In this document: positions 36,001-47,200 of the stretch, piece by piece
Position numbering within the stretch: the stretch's first letter is position 1
Layout: every line of letters starts with the position of its first letter
Assembly: GCA_002118135.1 (NCBI GenBank)
Contig: BDIU01000022.1
Coordinates: 1 to 64,000 of the forward strand
From: Trebouxia sp. TZW2008
Lineage: Eukaryota > Chlorophyta > Trebouxiophyceae > Trebouxiales > Trebouxiaceae
Direction of reading: 5' to 3'
DNA: 64,000 nucleotides
Translations under genes and position numbers: made by a program
Notes under the pieces: model-generated
The model's database searches: none
The model's input: only the letters and a program-made list of their open reading frames with translations
What the model was told of the DNA's origin: nothing

Positions 36001-38074
36001 CACATGTTGTCTATTGACGCTCTAACAGCAGCTGTTTGTTCTAGAACTTTGCTTGCAGGAACAAGACAGCAGATTGGCTGCATGCAAACAGGCAATACTT
36101 ACCACCATGACATCTTAGTCATCAGGCTCAAGTCAATTTTGCCGCAATCTTACTTTGAGCCATTTGTCCTGCAGGTTGTGGTGAGAGGTCTGCATGTCCA
36201 GATGATGATCAGGGAGCAGGCGTTCTACCTGGAATTGTATGCTCAGGGCTCAACTGTAACCCCAATTGTGCTTGGCTTGGTATGTTCTCCTGACTAGCAT
36301 ATACCATTTGCTGGACACTGCCATGCATCTCTCCAACAAAATTGCAGGATGCTGCATCATTGTTTGCATTCTGGCTTGTTGTGGTGAAGTCACACATGTG
36401 TTAGTGCCACCCATCAAGAAGCCTTGTGATGCTTGCTCATTTGCGCAATTCCCCACTTGCTCATGCAATCACTCAGCACCCACATTCACTCGTTTGCTCA
36501 TATATGTACTCACTGACTCAATGAGTACTCAACTGAACACTCTACTCGCTCACTCACTTCCCCACAGTCACTCAGTCACTACCAAAGGTTTTCCCCACTC
36601 ACTTGTGAACGCAACATTGCAGCAATGTGTGCTCAAGTGGCTGGCTTGTGCAGGTCCAGAGGAGAGTGGCTTTGCGTGTGTTGGGTCCCTCCAACATTCC
36701 TCTTCCCAGGCTAACTGATGCAACTGCTGATGAGGCAGATGAAGTCCCTGTTGCCCCAGCAGCAGCAGCAGCCCCTGCTTCTCAGCCCGACCAGCCACAG
36801 GTATAAATCCCTCGCCCCCTCCCTTTCTCTTCCCCCCACCTCCATGCCCCCTTTTCCTCCCCCCGTCTTCCCCTCTCCATTTCTTGCCCCTCCCTTTCCC
36901 CCTTTCTTCCTTTGCCCCCTCCTTCCCCCTTCCGCACCCCCTCTCTTCCCCAATCTCCCACCTCCCTCCTCCGCCTTCAGCCCCCTTCCCCTCCCGCCAA
37001 TCCCCATATGTTCTGCTGTTGCCTAATCACAATCATGCCAAGCACTCTGCACTCTCAAATCTTAGGTGCATGGGAGTATATCTGCTGTTAGGTGTGACTC
37101 GTATGATGTCTGCCAAAAGCACGCCAAGCTGCCAGTTTGAGCTGCAATGCTCTGGTGGACATACAAATGGGGCTTCTCTAAACCAAAAGCCAGGAACTCC
37201 CTTGACTCAAGTCCTTGTGGGATGACAAAACGTTCATGCTTAACAATCTCAGCTGGAGGCCATGCCCTGCGATTCTACTGATTGAATTGCGCTCTGCTGG
37301 AGCGCCTTTTGCAACACTCATGCATATTCACAACTACTCACCATCCACAGATTTCATTGGAATATTCACTTGTTATGCTTCGATTGCAGCAGATTGCCGA
37401 AGGTGGGCCCTATAACAGTGTAGAGCCCAAAGCCCTGGACAGCTCAAGTGATGTGGACGCCTTGGCTGACTACAGCGCTGACCACAGTGATAGGATGAAT
37501 GATGTGGCAGCAGCTGAGATGCACAACAACCAGCGCCCAAAGAAGCCTAAGTCATGGTACGCTGCAGCATGTCAGCTGTTGATGCCAGCTTCATCTTTTG
37601 CTCTTTTGCGCTTTGATCTGTCCAAGACATGAGTGCTGTCCTTGCTTATAAGCAAGTCTGTTCACCTGGCCTGCTGAATTTATGCTTTCAGGGATGATCT
37701 GCAACAATGCAGAGTGAATTTGCAATCACAGAAGGACAACAGTCCTTCCAAATGCACTGCAGCCATAATCAGTGGTAAAACAAGATATTGTGGCACCTGC
37801 TTGTGGGCGTTTCTAGCATTCATATTGCTGCGCTTGCTTGCAGCGTGATCCATTGTTGTCATTCTCAGTGTAAATATGAGTCACGTTTTCAACAATACTG
37901 TTGTCATGAGCACAGTCACTCAATGAGGTATTCAGCATGTTTTTGCCAAGTCTGACATATCTGAATGACAATGCTGACTGCTGCAGGCGGCGCCGTGGAC
38001 TGTTTGCTGTGGTAGCTGTAGCCGCTGCTGTCATGGGCACAGTGGCAACCAGCAGAACCCGTGGCAAGAAATAA
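24811..38074 (+). CDS. Large IQ-motif-repeat protein with C-terminal membrane tail (frame broken once)
   Basis: Model: 24811-24884, 24992-25028, 25132-25217, 25397-25538, 26893-27132, 28435-28896, 29104-29373, 29908-30204, 32086-32259, 34284-35811, 36175-36279, 36654-36800, 37393-37556, 37987-38074. Phases agree at every junction; summed length is 2 nt short of a multiple of three, explained by a 2-nt gap inside exon 10. The intended protein is about 1271 aa. The N-terminal third is Pro/Gln/Gly-rich and disordered-looking, with (CAG)9 encoding poly-Q at 27041 and repeated NPAPHIL/NPAPRIL units in exon 7. Exon 10 holds about 20 tandem IQ motifs (IQACWKGFVRRKR, IQAAWRGS, LQAAFRGRVVRQR), expected to bind calmodulin or EF-hand light chains. 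The end, GLFAVVAVAAAVMGTVATSRTRGKK, looks like a tail anchor. No family recognised. It may be two genes, though the uniform phase argues for one. Confidence 0.65.
26650..26785. repeat. Fold-back inverted repeat from IQ-gene exon 5 sequence
   Basis: Left arm (about 26651-26712) is a direct copy of the acceptor and start of the exon at 26893 (gttgccacacacaggct, cccacagca, tgtttggaagcat). Right arm (about 26713-26784) is its reverse complement (gtgctaggtggcagtccctg). The centre TTTGGAAGCATGCCTCCAAA is a near palindrome, so there is essentially no loop. Lies in the intron upstream of exon 5. Confidence 0.8.
27489..27893 (+). repeat. Alternative terminal exon copy of IQ-gene exon 6
   Basis: Begins after a good acceptor (cccctgcag) in the correct phase and reads PRQMQAPRISPYTTGEGGV, against PRGVQAPKMSPFMAGEGGV in exon 6 at 28435. 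It is Pro/Gln/Ala-rich like its partner and stays open to TGA at 27891. If used it would end the protein before the IQ repeats. It could be a short secreted-free isoform end or a dead copy. Confidence 0.7.
30180..30815 (+). repeat. ~148-bp tandem array at the donor of IQ-gene exon 8
   Basis: The exon end (cctgctgagaaggctcctgatgcg/gtaagt, GATGCG at 30199) recurs at 30353, 30497, 30645 and 30791; spacing 144-154 bp. Copies keep the ggcatctggtttgctgcctagg / aaagcctgctcagaaggc coding part and the following gtaagttcagctttcc intron start. Some copies have lost the donor (gcaggt, gtggcc). Confidence 0.9.
31570..31865. repeat. Long fold-back inverted repeat from IQ-gene exon 9 region
   Basis: Arms 31570-31710 and 31725-31865, each about 141 bp, with a 14-base spacer (cattgctggcctgc). 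By eye three-quarters or more of positions pair. The arms match the sequence running into and including exon 9 (gcagtagaaagtgaacacag, gagaaacacggacaaggatg); further direct copies lie near 31495-31570 and 31960-32150, the last being the real exon. Confidence 0.85.
32260..33010 (+). repeat. ~120-134-bp tandem array copying the end of IQ-gene exon 9
   Basis: After the real exon end (ACG/gtaagtcac at 32259), donor-like gtaagtcac variants recur near 32381, 32492, 32619, 32751, 32883 and 33009. Each unit carries a coding-like piece such as EAQADVEKALPKADTAM preceded by actaagcagct or actcagcagct. Three units are exactly 126-132 bp, so a reading frame stays open from 32529 to 32957. Confidence 0.9.
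33006..33188. repeat. Fold-back inverted repeat ending the exon 9 array
   Basis: Left arm 33006-33091 is the last direct array unit (atggcaagtcacaggttctc). Right arm 33103-33188 is an inverted unit (gagaatctgtgacttgccat). The spacer is about 11 bases. Most positions pair by eye. Confidence 0.85.
33340..34283 (+). repeat. ~150-bp tandem array copying the acceptor of the IQ exon
   Basis: Before the real IQ exon at 34284, the acceptor (ctgcag/gtc.aagatgaa.ctgctgcaa..gttcaagc) recurs at 33503, 33684, 33831, 33983 and 34136, with a degraded first unit near 33350; spacing 147-181 bp. Each unit also repeats intron sequence such as tcacccaacaagccatctga. Stops interrupt the copies. Confidence 0.9.
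36806..37010 (+). repeat. 200-nt polypyrimidine tract
   Basis: Nearly every base is C or T on the plus strand (runs such as ccccctccctttctcttccc), just inside the intron after exon 12 (donor at 36801) of the IQ gene. Strong strand asymmetry; capable in principle of triplex (H-DNA) formation. Confidence 0.9.
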
Positions 38075-38299
38075 ACACCTGCCTCACCAACTATGCTCAA
38101 GGTACAAGGTGTTTTGGGCTCAGTACACTGCCTCCGTTTGTTTTTAGGACACCCAAGCAGACCGGTGCTGTTGAGAGGTGCTAATTGTGCTCATTTGGCA
38201 ATGTCTTGGCTGTTCAGCACCTGCTAGTGACAGCTACCAGTCAGGGTGATGACTCATCCTGTCACGTGATGTTGCCAGCAAGTGCTAAATGGATCTGTG

Positions 38300-38372
38300 A
38301 TGTTGCCACTGTGTGGCACATGCAATCAGCCTTGTTGGCTGGCTAAAGCATGTCAAATTAATCTCTGTCTCT
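38300..38372 (+). repeat. Dispersed repeat, copy 2
   Basis: Shares ATCAGCCTTGTTGGCTGGCT and flanks with the minus strand of 16640-16712. Lies just past the end of the IQ gene. No coding function seen. Confidence 0.75.
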
Positions 38373-38699
38373 TGAACAACAGCTGCTACATTGCTTTTGC
38401 CTTTGGCTTCCTGTTGATTAATCAGTGGCAATTGCAAGTGCTTCGCCTATCCATTATAGGCAACTAGCGGGAATTGATTCATTTCCGAGAGTCACAGTCC
38501 AGCACATCCTGTTTTGAAGGCATGAACCTTGCACCAGGCAGGCTTTGCAGATGCTGATGTGTCTTCTGTTTTGCTGCAGGTCTGAAGTGACAACTAATGC
38601 CAACAAGCCCAGTGGGCAAGAAATGGCCAAAGCTGTGCCACAGAAGTGGAGATGCCTAGCCTTGCTGACCACACAGTTGGGACAGCAGGCTGACTAGCT

Positions 38700-39960
38700 C
38701 CATTTACTTCAGCAGCCAAAGCAGCTGCAAACACAGAATGAAACTCCAATGACTGCCAGAAAGCCCACAGCACTGCAAGGGGTCAGATCTCTGCAGTATG
38801 CGACAGGGGTTATACACAGCACCGCTTCTTTGGTGCTCATGATCAGAACAGCAAAGTCTCGATGACCACTTGATTGGGCAATTTGGCTCATCAGTGTGGC
38901 TCAGAGAAGGCTGTACCAGACCAGACGCTCTATCAGCACCAAACAGATGTCTGGTAAGGCGCAAACAAGGGGGCCATGGCATGCTGCTACAGCATCAGCG
39001 GGGTCAGATGCACAGTCTGGCCGCCAAGACAGTGCCCAACTGTGGCAGCACAGTTGCCAGTCTCGTTGACCACTTGATCAGGCAAATTGGCTCATCGTTG
39101 TGGCTCAGGGTTGGCTTTATCAGACCAGATGCAATGCCAGCATCAGACAGCAGCAAATCTCTGCAGCAGCTGCAAATAGAGTACGCCAGGGCCAGCTTCA
39201 TACAAAGAGCCCAAATAGTGACATGAAAGCCAGACTCAACCGACCAACTCAAACCATTGCAGCACAGTCAGTGACTTGCAAGAGCACAGCTTTGATGACC
39301 ACATGCTTGAGGGTCCAGGCTTGTTGCTTTTGCCCAGGGAAGCCTTCACTTTGGCTTCACCTGATCAGACACTCTGCCAGCATCAACCAGATCTCTGGAC
39401 AGATATGCACAATCAAACATCAGCACCCAAGACAGCAACAGCAGTGCCTGAAACCAGGCACTCACAGTTGTGGGGTTCCTGTACACAGCAGGGTCCCCAG
39501 GCTTGTTGACCACTTCATTGGGGGGACAGGCTCATGACATTTGCTTACAGAAGCCAAATCAGCTCAGTCTGACCACGTGCACCGCCAGCATCAAGTACAT
39601 GCCTGGACAGATGCAAACACAAGATCAACCACGGCCAAAGCAACAGCAGTGTCAAAAACCAAGACACTCACAATTGTAAGGTTCCTGTACACAGCAGGGT
39701 CTCCAGACTTGTTGACCACTTCATTGGGGGGACAGGCTGGTGACGTTTGCGTACAGCAGCTACATCAGCTGCAAGCCTGGCGCTCTGCCTTCAGGCAGGT
39801 TCTGGACAGCTGCAACAACAGTACAGACCAAACAAGTACAGCATCAGCGGCGCCAGATGCACATTCTGGCCGCCAGGAGCCTGTTTCATAGGAGCACAGT
39901 CAGCAGCCTTGTTGACCACTTCATTGGGGGGACAGGCATGACTGAGAGCTCTTCGAACAG
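38700..39960 (+). repeat. ~207-bp tandem array, about six decayed units
   Basis: The phrase tgaccact plus neighbours recurs near 38858, 39065, 39290, 39505, 39711 and 39911; spacing 200-225 bp. Units share pieces such as catcagcggggtcagatgcac, gttcctgtacacagcagggt and cttcattggggggacagg. No exon recognised. It follows the IQ gene and could derive from it, but I cannot show that. Confidence 0.8.
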
Positions 39961-40082
39961 CTCTCAATTTAGCTGGATGCGCTTCAGCGTTCATCAGTTG
40001 AGCCTTCAACGCCACAGTACAGACAGACACACTCAAAGAACATCAGTGCCAAACAGGCACCTCAGACACTGCCGTACACCTA

Positions 40083-40740
40083 GGGCTGCTGCAAAATGCC
40101 CTGGTGACAGGCCTTCTACCGAGGGCTGTTGCAAAATGCCCTGGTGACAGATTGTCCACCAAGCGCTGCTGCAAACCGCCCAGATGTCAGGCACGCTACA
40201 GAGGGCCCTGCCCTGAGGGCTGCCACAGAAAGCCCTGGCCTTTTGGCTGCTGTGCCACGCTGCCCTCTAGCATGACATGCAGAGGTAGTGTCAGTCAAAT
40301 GACAAATTCTGCTTGGTGTTGGCCAGGGCAGCAGCTATCAAGCAGCAGCCGCAGCTTCAGTGACACATGGACCTCACTCAAGTAAGCAGGGCAGCCTCAA
40401 GCCCCTTCAATGAGACAGACTTTGCGGTATTACAGCCAATCTTGAACAAAGTTGCCAGCATCAGCTGCAGCTTCACAGATCAGTATAAATACAAGCGGGG
40501 CAGCACCAAGCCTCAAGCGACACAGACTCTGCTACCTTGAATGCAGACACATATGCACAGCAGCTCAGCATGAGGGACAGTCAGAGCCCATGAGCAGCGA
40601 CACAAGCCGTTCAACGGTCCAGACTTTGGCATATTACACACAGCCTCAGTCGCAGACACAGCTGCTCAGCATGAGTGACAGTCAGAGCCTGTGAGCAGCA
40701 TCGCAAACCCTTGCTCTACCTGAGCAGGCAACAGCCAGAT
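40083..40740 (+). repeat. Short tandem repeats (40-50 bp, then ~115 bp)
   Basis: From 40083 the unit gctgctgcaaaatgccctgg followed by tgacag recurs about every 42-48 bp, decaying to about 40250. From about 40400 to 40700 the unit cagctgctcagcatgagtga with cagtcagagcc recurs about every 115 bp. No gene seen. Confidence 0.7.
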
Positions 40741-40910
40741 CATGACTGATATAAACAAGCATCAGCAGGCATGACACGCCTGATTGTTGATGACCAAAGG
40801 TCAGACAACACCAAGCAGCAACAAAAGCGCCTTCCTTCCTGGGGCGCAGTGCTTCTTCTTTCATTTTAGTCTCATCAGCCACCAACTGCTTGTCTGCATT
40901 CAAAGACATG

Positions 40911-41475
40911 CAGCATGCCTTCTGCCATCACCCCACAACCACCATCACCTTCACTTTCTGCACTTCTTCTTTACCTCTGGTTGTGTCATTGCCATCAGGA
41001 GAGGGCAGCATGCAATGAGCCCAACCCCACCACCATCTTCACTTTCTGCACTTCTTCTTTACCTTTGGCTGTGTCATTGCCATGAGGGGAGGGCAGCATG
41101 CAGCAAGCCTACATCCATCACCACCATCACTTTCTGCTCTTCTTCTTGACCTCTGCCTGTGTCATTGCCATGAGGAGCGGGCAGCATGCAACGAGCCCAC
41201 ACCTACCACCACCTTCACTTTCTGCACTTCTTCTTTACCTCTGGCTTTACCTCTGGCTGTGTCATTGCCATGGGGGGAGGGCAGCAGGCAATGAGCCCAC
41301 ACCCATCACCACCATCACTTTCTGCACTGCTTTACCTCTGGCTTTGTCAGTGCTGTTGGGAGCAGGCAGCATGCAATGAGCCCACACCCATCACCACCAT
41401 CACTTTCTGCACTTCTTCTTTACCTCTGGCTGTGTCAGTGGCATGGGAATAGGGCAGCATGCAATGAGCTCACAC
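40911..41475 (+). repeat. 88-bp tandem array, seven copies
   Basis: gcagcatgc-type unit starts at 40911, 41005, 41093, 41181, 41281, 41366 and 41455. The body is caatgagcccacacccatca, ccaccatcactttctgcact, tctttacctctggctgtgtc. Period is 85-100 bp. The copies are very alike, so the array is young or homogenised. Open frames through it read only repeats of histidine, serine and leucine and are not taken as genes. Confidence 0.92.
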
Positions 41476-42066
41476 CCACCACCACCAACCTCTGCAATAC
41501 CTCTCACCTTTGGCAGGCAGGCAAGCACCACTGGCTGGATCTTGGCCATGTCAAGCCATGTGGTCCCACATGGGCCAGCAGATGACTCAGCAGCACGGTG
41601 GGCCTGCTGCTACTGTTCAGCTTCAAGCTGGCATCATATCAGTACTCAGATCAACTTATCAGCGCCCTTATGCAGCAAAGGTAACTGTCAGGGCTGCTTG
41701 AGTTGTGTCGCACCAACAAGGCCAGACGTGTCATTGCATTATCAATTTCGTTTGTAGTGGGAATGTGAACATCATATGCTGTCTTCCTTTGCAGCATGTA
41801 AGGTATTGCAGGCTGTGCACTACTCACTTCTTCTCACTTGTGACGTACTGCTTTCCTGCAATTGGTTCCTTCATTCAACCCCCTTGTTGGCCTGGTTGAT
41901 TGTTTGATCGACCACCGAGTCAGCTGACATGGCTCATTGCAAGCTGACCCTGACTCCATGCTGGACTATGCCAGCAACATACAAGGCACACTGCATTTTC
42001 TACTCATGTCTACGTTACATGACATACTTGTGCAAGTTGCGCTGACGCTCTGACTGTGGCATACAT

Positions 42067-42535
42067 GGTACAGGTAGTCATGCTATGCTCAGTCAAGCTG
42101 ATGAAGAGGATTGGGGCATGTAGCTTGACGGAGGCGGCAGAGCCTATAATGACAGACTGCTCAGCTGCCTCTCAGCCCAGGTGAGTAAACAATGCTCACT
42201 GGTGCTTCAAGCTGTTGTGTTGCACAGCCAAGCAACTGCTGAAAGGTGTTTGCAAGTCTGTTGTGTCTGAGCTTCGAACTGTCCGCACGAGGCGTTCATA
42301 AGAACCAGTGCAGCTGTGTATGACGTCGGCACTCACAGCCTCAAAACCATGTATATGTTATTGTGAGATGTCAGTTGCTATGTATGAAAGCAACAGGGTG
42401 CTTGATATGGTACAGGTAGTCATGCTCTGCTCAGTCAAGCTGATGAAGAGGAAGCAGGACGCGCAGCTTGCTGTAAGGTAGTAGAGGCTTGATTGACAAC
42501 CTGCTCAGATGCCCACAAGTTCAGGTGAGCAAAAC
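42067..42535 (+). repeat. Direct duplication of a candidate exon
   Basis: tggtacaggtagtcatgct, ctcagtcaagctgatgaaga and the downstream ctcaggtgag-like donor occur at 42067-42190 and again at 42408-42535, about 343 bp apart. Same pattern as the exon copies inside recognised genes. Confidence 0.8.
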
Positions 42536-42935
42536 ATGATCACGTGAATCACAAGCTCTTCTGTGCATAGACATCAGCTCATCTGTCAATAATTTGCGTT
42601 TGAGCTTCCGTCTGCCAGCATGAAGCAGTCATCCAAGTAAAGGCTAGCTTGCTTGCTTTTAGCTTGACAGAGCAGAACTTGTGCACTCTGCAACACATGC
42701 TGTCACGATGTGGAGCTGCCCTGTGCTGCATAGTTTGACAGTGAGCATAAACTATCTCCACATGTCACTGTGTCCACATGAAAGCATATCAGCTGACATG
42801 GTGCTTTCACAGCGCATCATGTCCATGATGCAGCTCAAGGCATTGTATGTGCTGTTCAATGGTATCAGTGTCCAGCAATGCCATTGCAACAGCTGACATA
42901 ATATGCTTATACAGGTGATGGTTTGGGCAGCTGAC

Positions 42936-42937
<2 letters not shown>

Positions 42938-42967
<30 letters not shown>

Positions 42968-42968
42968 T
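42938..42968 (+). repeat. (AGC)n microsatellite
   Basis: About nine AGC/CAG triplets right after a tacag acceptor and gtgatggtttgggcagctga. Other CAG-type tracts lie at 27041, 31311 (as TGC), 58535 and 59668. Confidence 0.95.
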
Positions 42969-44223
42969 ACTGCAGATCTGTGTATGACAAGGGTGCGAAG
43001 CAATGGCGATGCATCAGGCAGCAGCCAGGGGGATTGTGATGGATTGCATCAGCAGAGATCTGCATATGGCAGCAGGCAGGAGGAATTGTGATGGAGATTG
43101 CGCCAGCAGACTTCTGTAGATGGCAGCAGGCAGGGAGACATCATGGACTTTGCACCCTGTTACACCAGGAAACCTCAATCAAGTCAACAGATATTGTACA
43201 TCAGGTTAGTCTCAGGCATTGGACTGAACTTTGATTTAAAGTGTGTGAGACTGTCTTCAGCACCAGCATGATGAAGAGTAAACTGCCTGACAGGCTCATT
43301 GCTCTTTGTTGCTTGATTGCATAACACGCATGTGCTGCATCTTGTGACAAGCACAGGACCAGACTGCTAATTGATGCCATTTTGCAATGCTGCTATGCTG
43401 CAAGCAGCTTTACATTGCACAGATTCAAAATCGAGCTGATGTGGAAACAAGTATCTGGCAGCTGCTGTGCTTGCTCCTTCACTCCTTGCATTGGGCTGGC
43501 AACTGATCAAGAAACGTGTTTCTGCAGGTTTGAGGCGTTGGCTTGGTGCCGAGGTGATGATGTCACAGCTCAGGCTCACCAGCGCAGAAGCTTGCAAGTC
43601 CTGAATGTTTGCACAAATCAGACATGGTGTCTGGATACTGCTGGTCATGGAGATCAGGCATGCTATCAAGTTGACAGGATGTATGCTGTTTTAGCATAAT
43701 CATCATGATTCAATGTGTTGTGTGCCTTAGGCAAGCCAGCCATGCCAATACCATACAGGTATTTGTGTCTAGATTGCATGCGTTGGCAGGATGTTGAGTC
43801 TGAGATAAGCGGTGAAACAAGGCTGCCTAAACTTGTGCAAATTCTAGTGCTGTAAGTTCTGTCACGAAACACAGAATTCTTGAATCTGATTCATATTGGG
43901 GGTCAAAATTGAAAGTAATTCAATCAATTGCACTGCTGTCCCAGCAGGCCTCAAGCCTTTGACATGCCTGAGCTGTTGTTACGTACAGGACACTCGCAGG
44001 ACTGTATGCCTCGCCAGCAAAAGAAAACCGTAAGGGTATGTGAGCACGTGCGCAGCACGCAAAGCAAGGGCAGCACGGTCGTGCTTTCCAAGATTGGTGC
44101 TGCGCCAATTAGCCCGTCGCGCACAACACCCTGTGATAGTCTCTGCTGCACCTCAAATGAGAGCGAATTGCATTGCCTGTCTGAACATGATCCAGTAAGG
44201 GTGCTGCTTGCTCAACAAAAGCT

Positions 44224-47200
44224 ATGCAGCAGTTTCGTTCACAACCCAGATCGCGGTTGCAAGGGCTGTATGCAGAGTATGGTGAGCTGGCACGCAGAGC
44301 GGACCGTGACACCGACGCTGCCAATCTGGAAAACGTTCACAGTGGGGCTGCGAACGAGCCTTCGGCGTTTGCAGCAGAGCCTCCCATCCGACAGGCTCCA
44401 GCTGGTCAAGTTTTGCTGAGCCGGAACGGCGTTGGCAAGACGACGATCTGCAATCATCTCATGCAGTTGGGGCAGGTATGCGCGCTACCTTCCTGTTGTG
44501 TGCATTCATGGACCGTGGAATGCAGAGCGCACTGCCACCAGCGTTGGACTCGTCAGCAGTACGTACTATACTAGCTGCAAAGCACAGTACTAGTCCTGCA
44601 GCTGTGTACAATCAGCGTCGAGGCTGGCTTTGCCTTGCATTCTAGCATACCGAGCAAATCGTACAAAACTTTGCTCCACATGTCCACGTAGTTCGACCCG
44701 ACACCTCTGTGCAGGTCGAGCCTGCGAGCAAAGATCAAGCACCGAAGCGGCTCCAAGAGACAGAGCAAGGTCGCGAACTTGTTGCGGTGTCTGAGGCTGT
44801 GGCTGAGCTACTCGATGAGGACGGCATCCTCTGTCCTTCCTGGCGCAACATCGAATTCGTTCAGAACCCACACCCAGACTGCCAGTTGCAGCAACAAGAA
44901 GAGGCAGAGGAGCAGTTGACAATCGACCCCATTCGAAACTTCGTCCGTGATGGAGCTCCAGAGGAACATCTTCAACGTCACAGTTTCCTGTTTGCATCAG
45001 CTCGTAAGACAGGCACCACAACAAACAGCACTACCAAGATCATGTTTGGTCACATTCCAGGAGCGGTGGAACGATTCAAGTCCAAACAGCAGCTGCAAGC
45101 AGAGGCATTTGAATTTGTACAGCTGCCAAACAGAGACGATGCTGGATTGCACCACTGGAACAAGCTTGCTGAGCGATACAAAGCCATCACTGGAAGGACA
45201 GAATCTGATGCTCTTCCAGAGACTGTGGATGCAGTCATACTCTGCGATGAGCTGGAAGCAGTTGCTGGCAAGATCCAGCTGTACTCAGGTCAGCCATGCA
45301 GATAGTGCACAAACGCTGCATGCATCATGATTTGATTCAAAGCCTTTTCAAAGTTGTCTACTTCTGCCTCAAGGCGTCACATTTGGACAACTTTGAAATT
45401 AGTTCAGCTGGCATTACTGGTGGAATCTCCTATGCTCACCAGCACAATGCAAGCGCTTTCTGCTGACTGTCGCACGCTTTACATGATTGCAGGCCATGCA
45501 GAGTCCCTCACAAGCTTCCGCTGCTTCCTGAGATCCAAGCTGACAGGCAATCAAGTGTTCTCACCTTTGCATCTCGCCCTGGAGTCAACAACAGTATACT
45601 GGCCCAGCGATGGTCTCCAAGTACCTTTGCTAGACACTCCTGGCACAGACGATGCAAACATCCTGAATGAGGCCGCAACTTGGGACGCTGTCAATGACAC
45701 CATCAAACATTCCTCACAGCTGCTGGTGTTGGCATCCAAGTCCCTGAAAGCTGAAGCGACCCTGGAGCATTTCGTCATCCCCTACATGCAGTTCATGATC
45801 CGTGACCCAGGCAACATTCCCTGTATCCGCGGTGTAGTGCTTCCAGAAACCACCGGCCGCTTCAATCACAAGACTGTTTGCTCAGATTTTGATGTGCACA
45901 ACAGGCAGGAGAGGATCAATGCAAGCATGGAGCAGCTTGAAACGTGGCTGAACCTAGCAAACGCCAAGTTGCCAGCAAGCCACAGGACGACACCAGAGCG
46001 GCTGGCAATGCTGTTGCAGCGGTGTGAGGTGAAGGTGGTGTGCATGAATCTGTATGCCAGCTTGTGCTTGCAAAGCGCCAGTGAGCTGATGAAACTAGCA
46101 GACGAGGCAGGGTCAGCACACGACAAGGATGTGACTGTGCCTGACTTACTGGAGGCGACTGGCGGTCCATGGCTGTTGGGTGAGAACTTGTCAGTTATAT
46201 GGTTTCAGAGCCAAATACACCTTGCCAGTGCCAAAGAGCGTCTGGCATGGCTTGCGTATTGCATGCATGTGTCCTTTGCATACTTCATGTGTATGAGGCA
46301 TGCTGGCCTGCATGATCTGTACCTGCAATTTCTCCTGCACATTCTTTTATGCTTATTAAAGAATTGAGCAGCCTGCCAAAAGCAACGCATGGCTTCATCA
46401 GATAGCATCCTGGCATACGCGTGCTGTATCTGACGTCAAATTCAACATGTGTTGCTTTTAGAGCAGCAGCATCAACCTTGCTTGTCGGCAGAAAGCTCCG
46501 CTAGCACAATGATTGTGTTCATTGTGTCCTGATGTCACCGTTTGGCTGTAGGTCTGTCTGCCCAGCTCGCAGCTGAGAATGTACTGCCAGACCTTGAAGA
46601 GCTACATGATACTCATGTGGAGGCCCTCGTGCGCACTCTCAACAGCAGGCGTCACAGCACGTAAGCATTGCATCACTTTTTGCAATGCTATAACATTTGT
46701 AGTGGCAAGTACTCAACCCTATTCTTGACAGGATATAGGTCAGCATTGCTGTCTAGAGCTGTGGTTTTTGTAGCAACAGCCATTCATTGACAGACTTTAT
46801 TGGCATGTCAGGCAGCATCAGTGTTTCAAGTGCAGCAACATAATACCTACTAGCAGTGACTCAAATCAAAATTTGGTTCAGACAAATGCTCAGCAGCAGT
46901 GTAACTTGCCAAGGGGTGATTGAAATTACCACATGACAAGTATGCTGCCTGAGCGCTGCAAGCAATGGTATAAACTTCTTGAAGTGTAGCATTGCAGTCA
47001 GCTCATTCACAAAGGGTTGCGCACAGTCTTGCTGTACTGATGATGTGCACAGCATAACAGAATGCCAAGCATGCTTGAACTCACAGTAAGCTTGAATGTC
47101 ACTTGCAAATGACATGCAGTACACTTGGGCTTCACCTGTCCGTATATGTCTGACATCTTCTACAGACATGTGTGAACACTTGTCAAGATCCCTGAGGCCA

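Larger units (their letters stand above)
38075..44223. other. 6-kb gene-poor, repeat-rich stretch
   Basis: Besides the listed arrays I see possible single exons that I cannot assemble into a gene. One is 41510-41680, Gln-rich and ending in a gtaactg donor. Another is 42413-42475, VVMLCSVKLMKRKQDAQ after a tacag acceptor. A third is 42903-43091, VMVWAADR then poly-Ala. The 42067-42190 segment is a copy of 42408-42535. They may be exons of an unrecognised gene or pseudogene. Confidence 0.55.

Noticed and set aside
40915..41475. Several overlapping frames rich in His, Ser and Leu
   Set aside because: They are translations of the 88-bp tandem repeat in different frames with no domain or splice context.
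43928..44419. Earlier start for the GTPase gene in another frame (MPELLLRTGHSQ)
   Set aside because: Out of frame with the P-loop exon and without recognisable content. A 5' leader exon spliced to the P-loop exon remains possible, but I kept ATG 44224.
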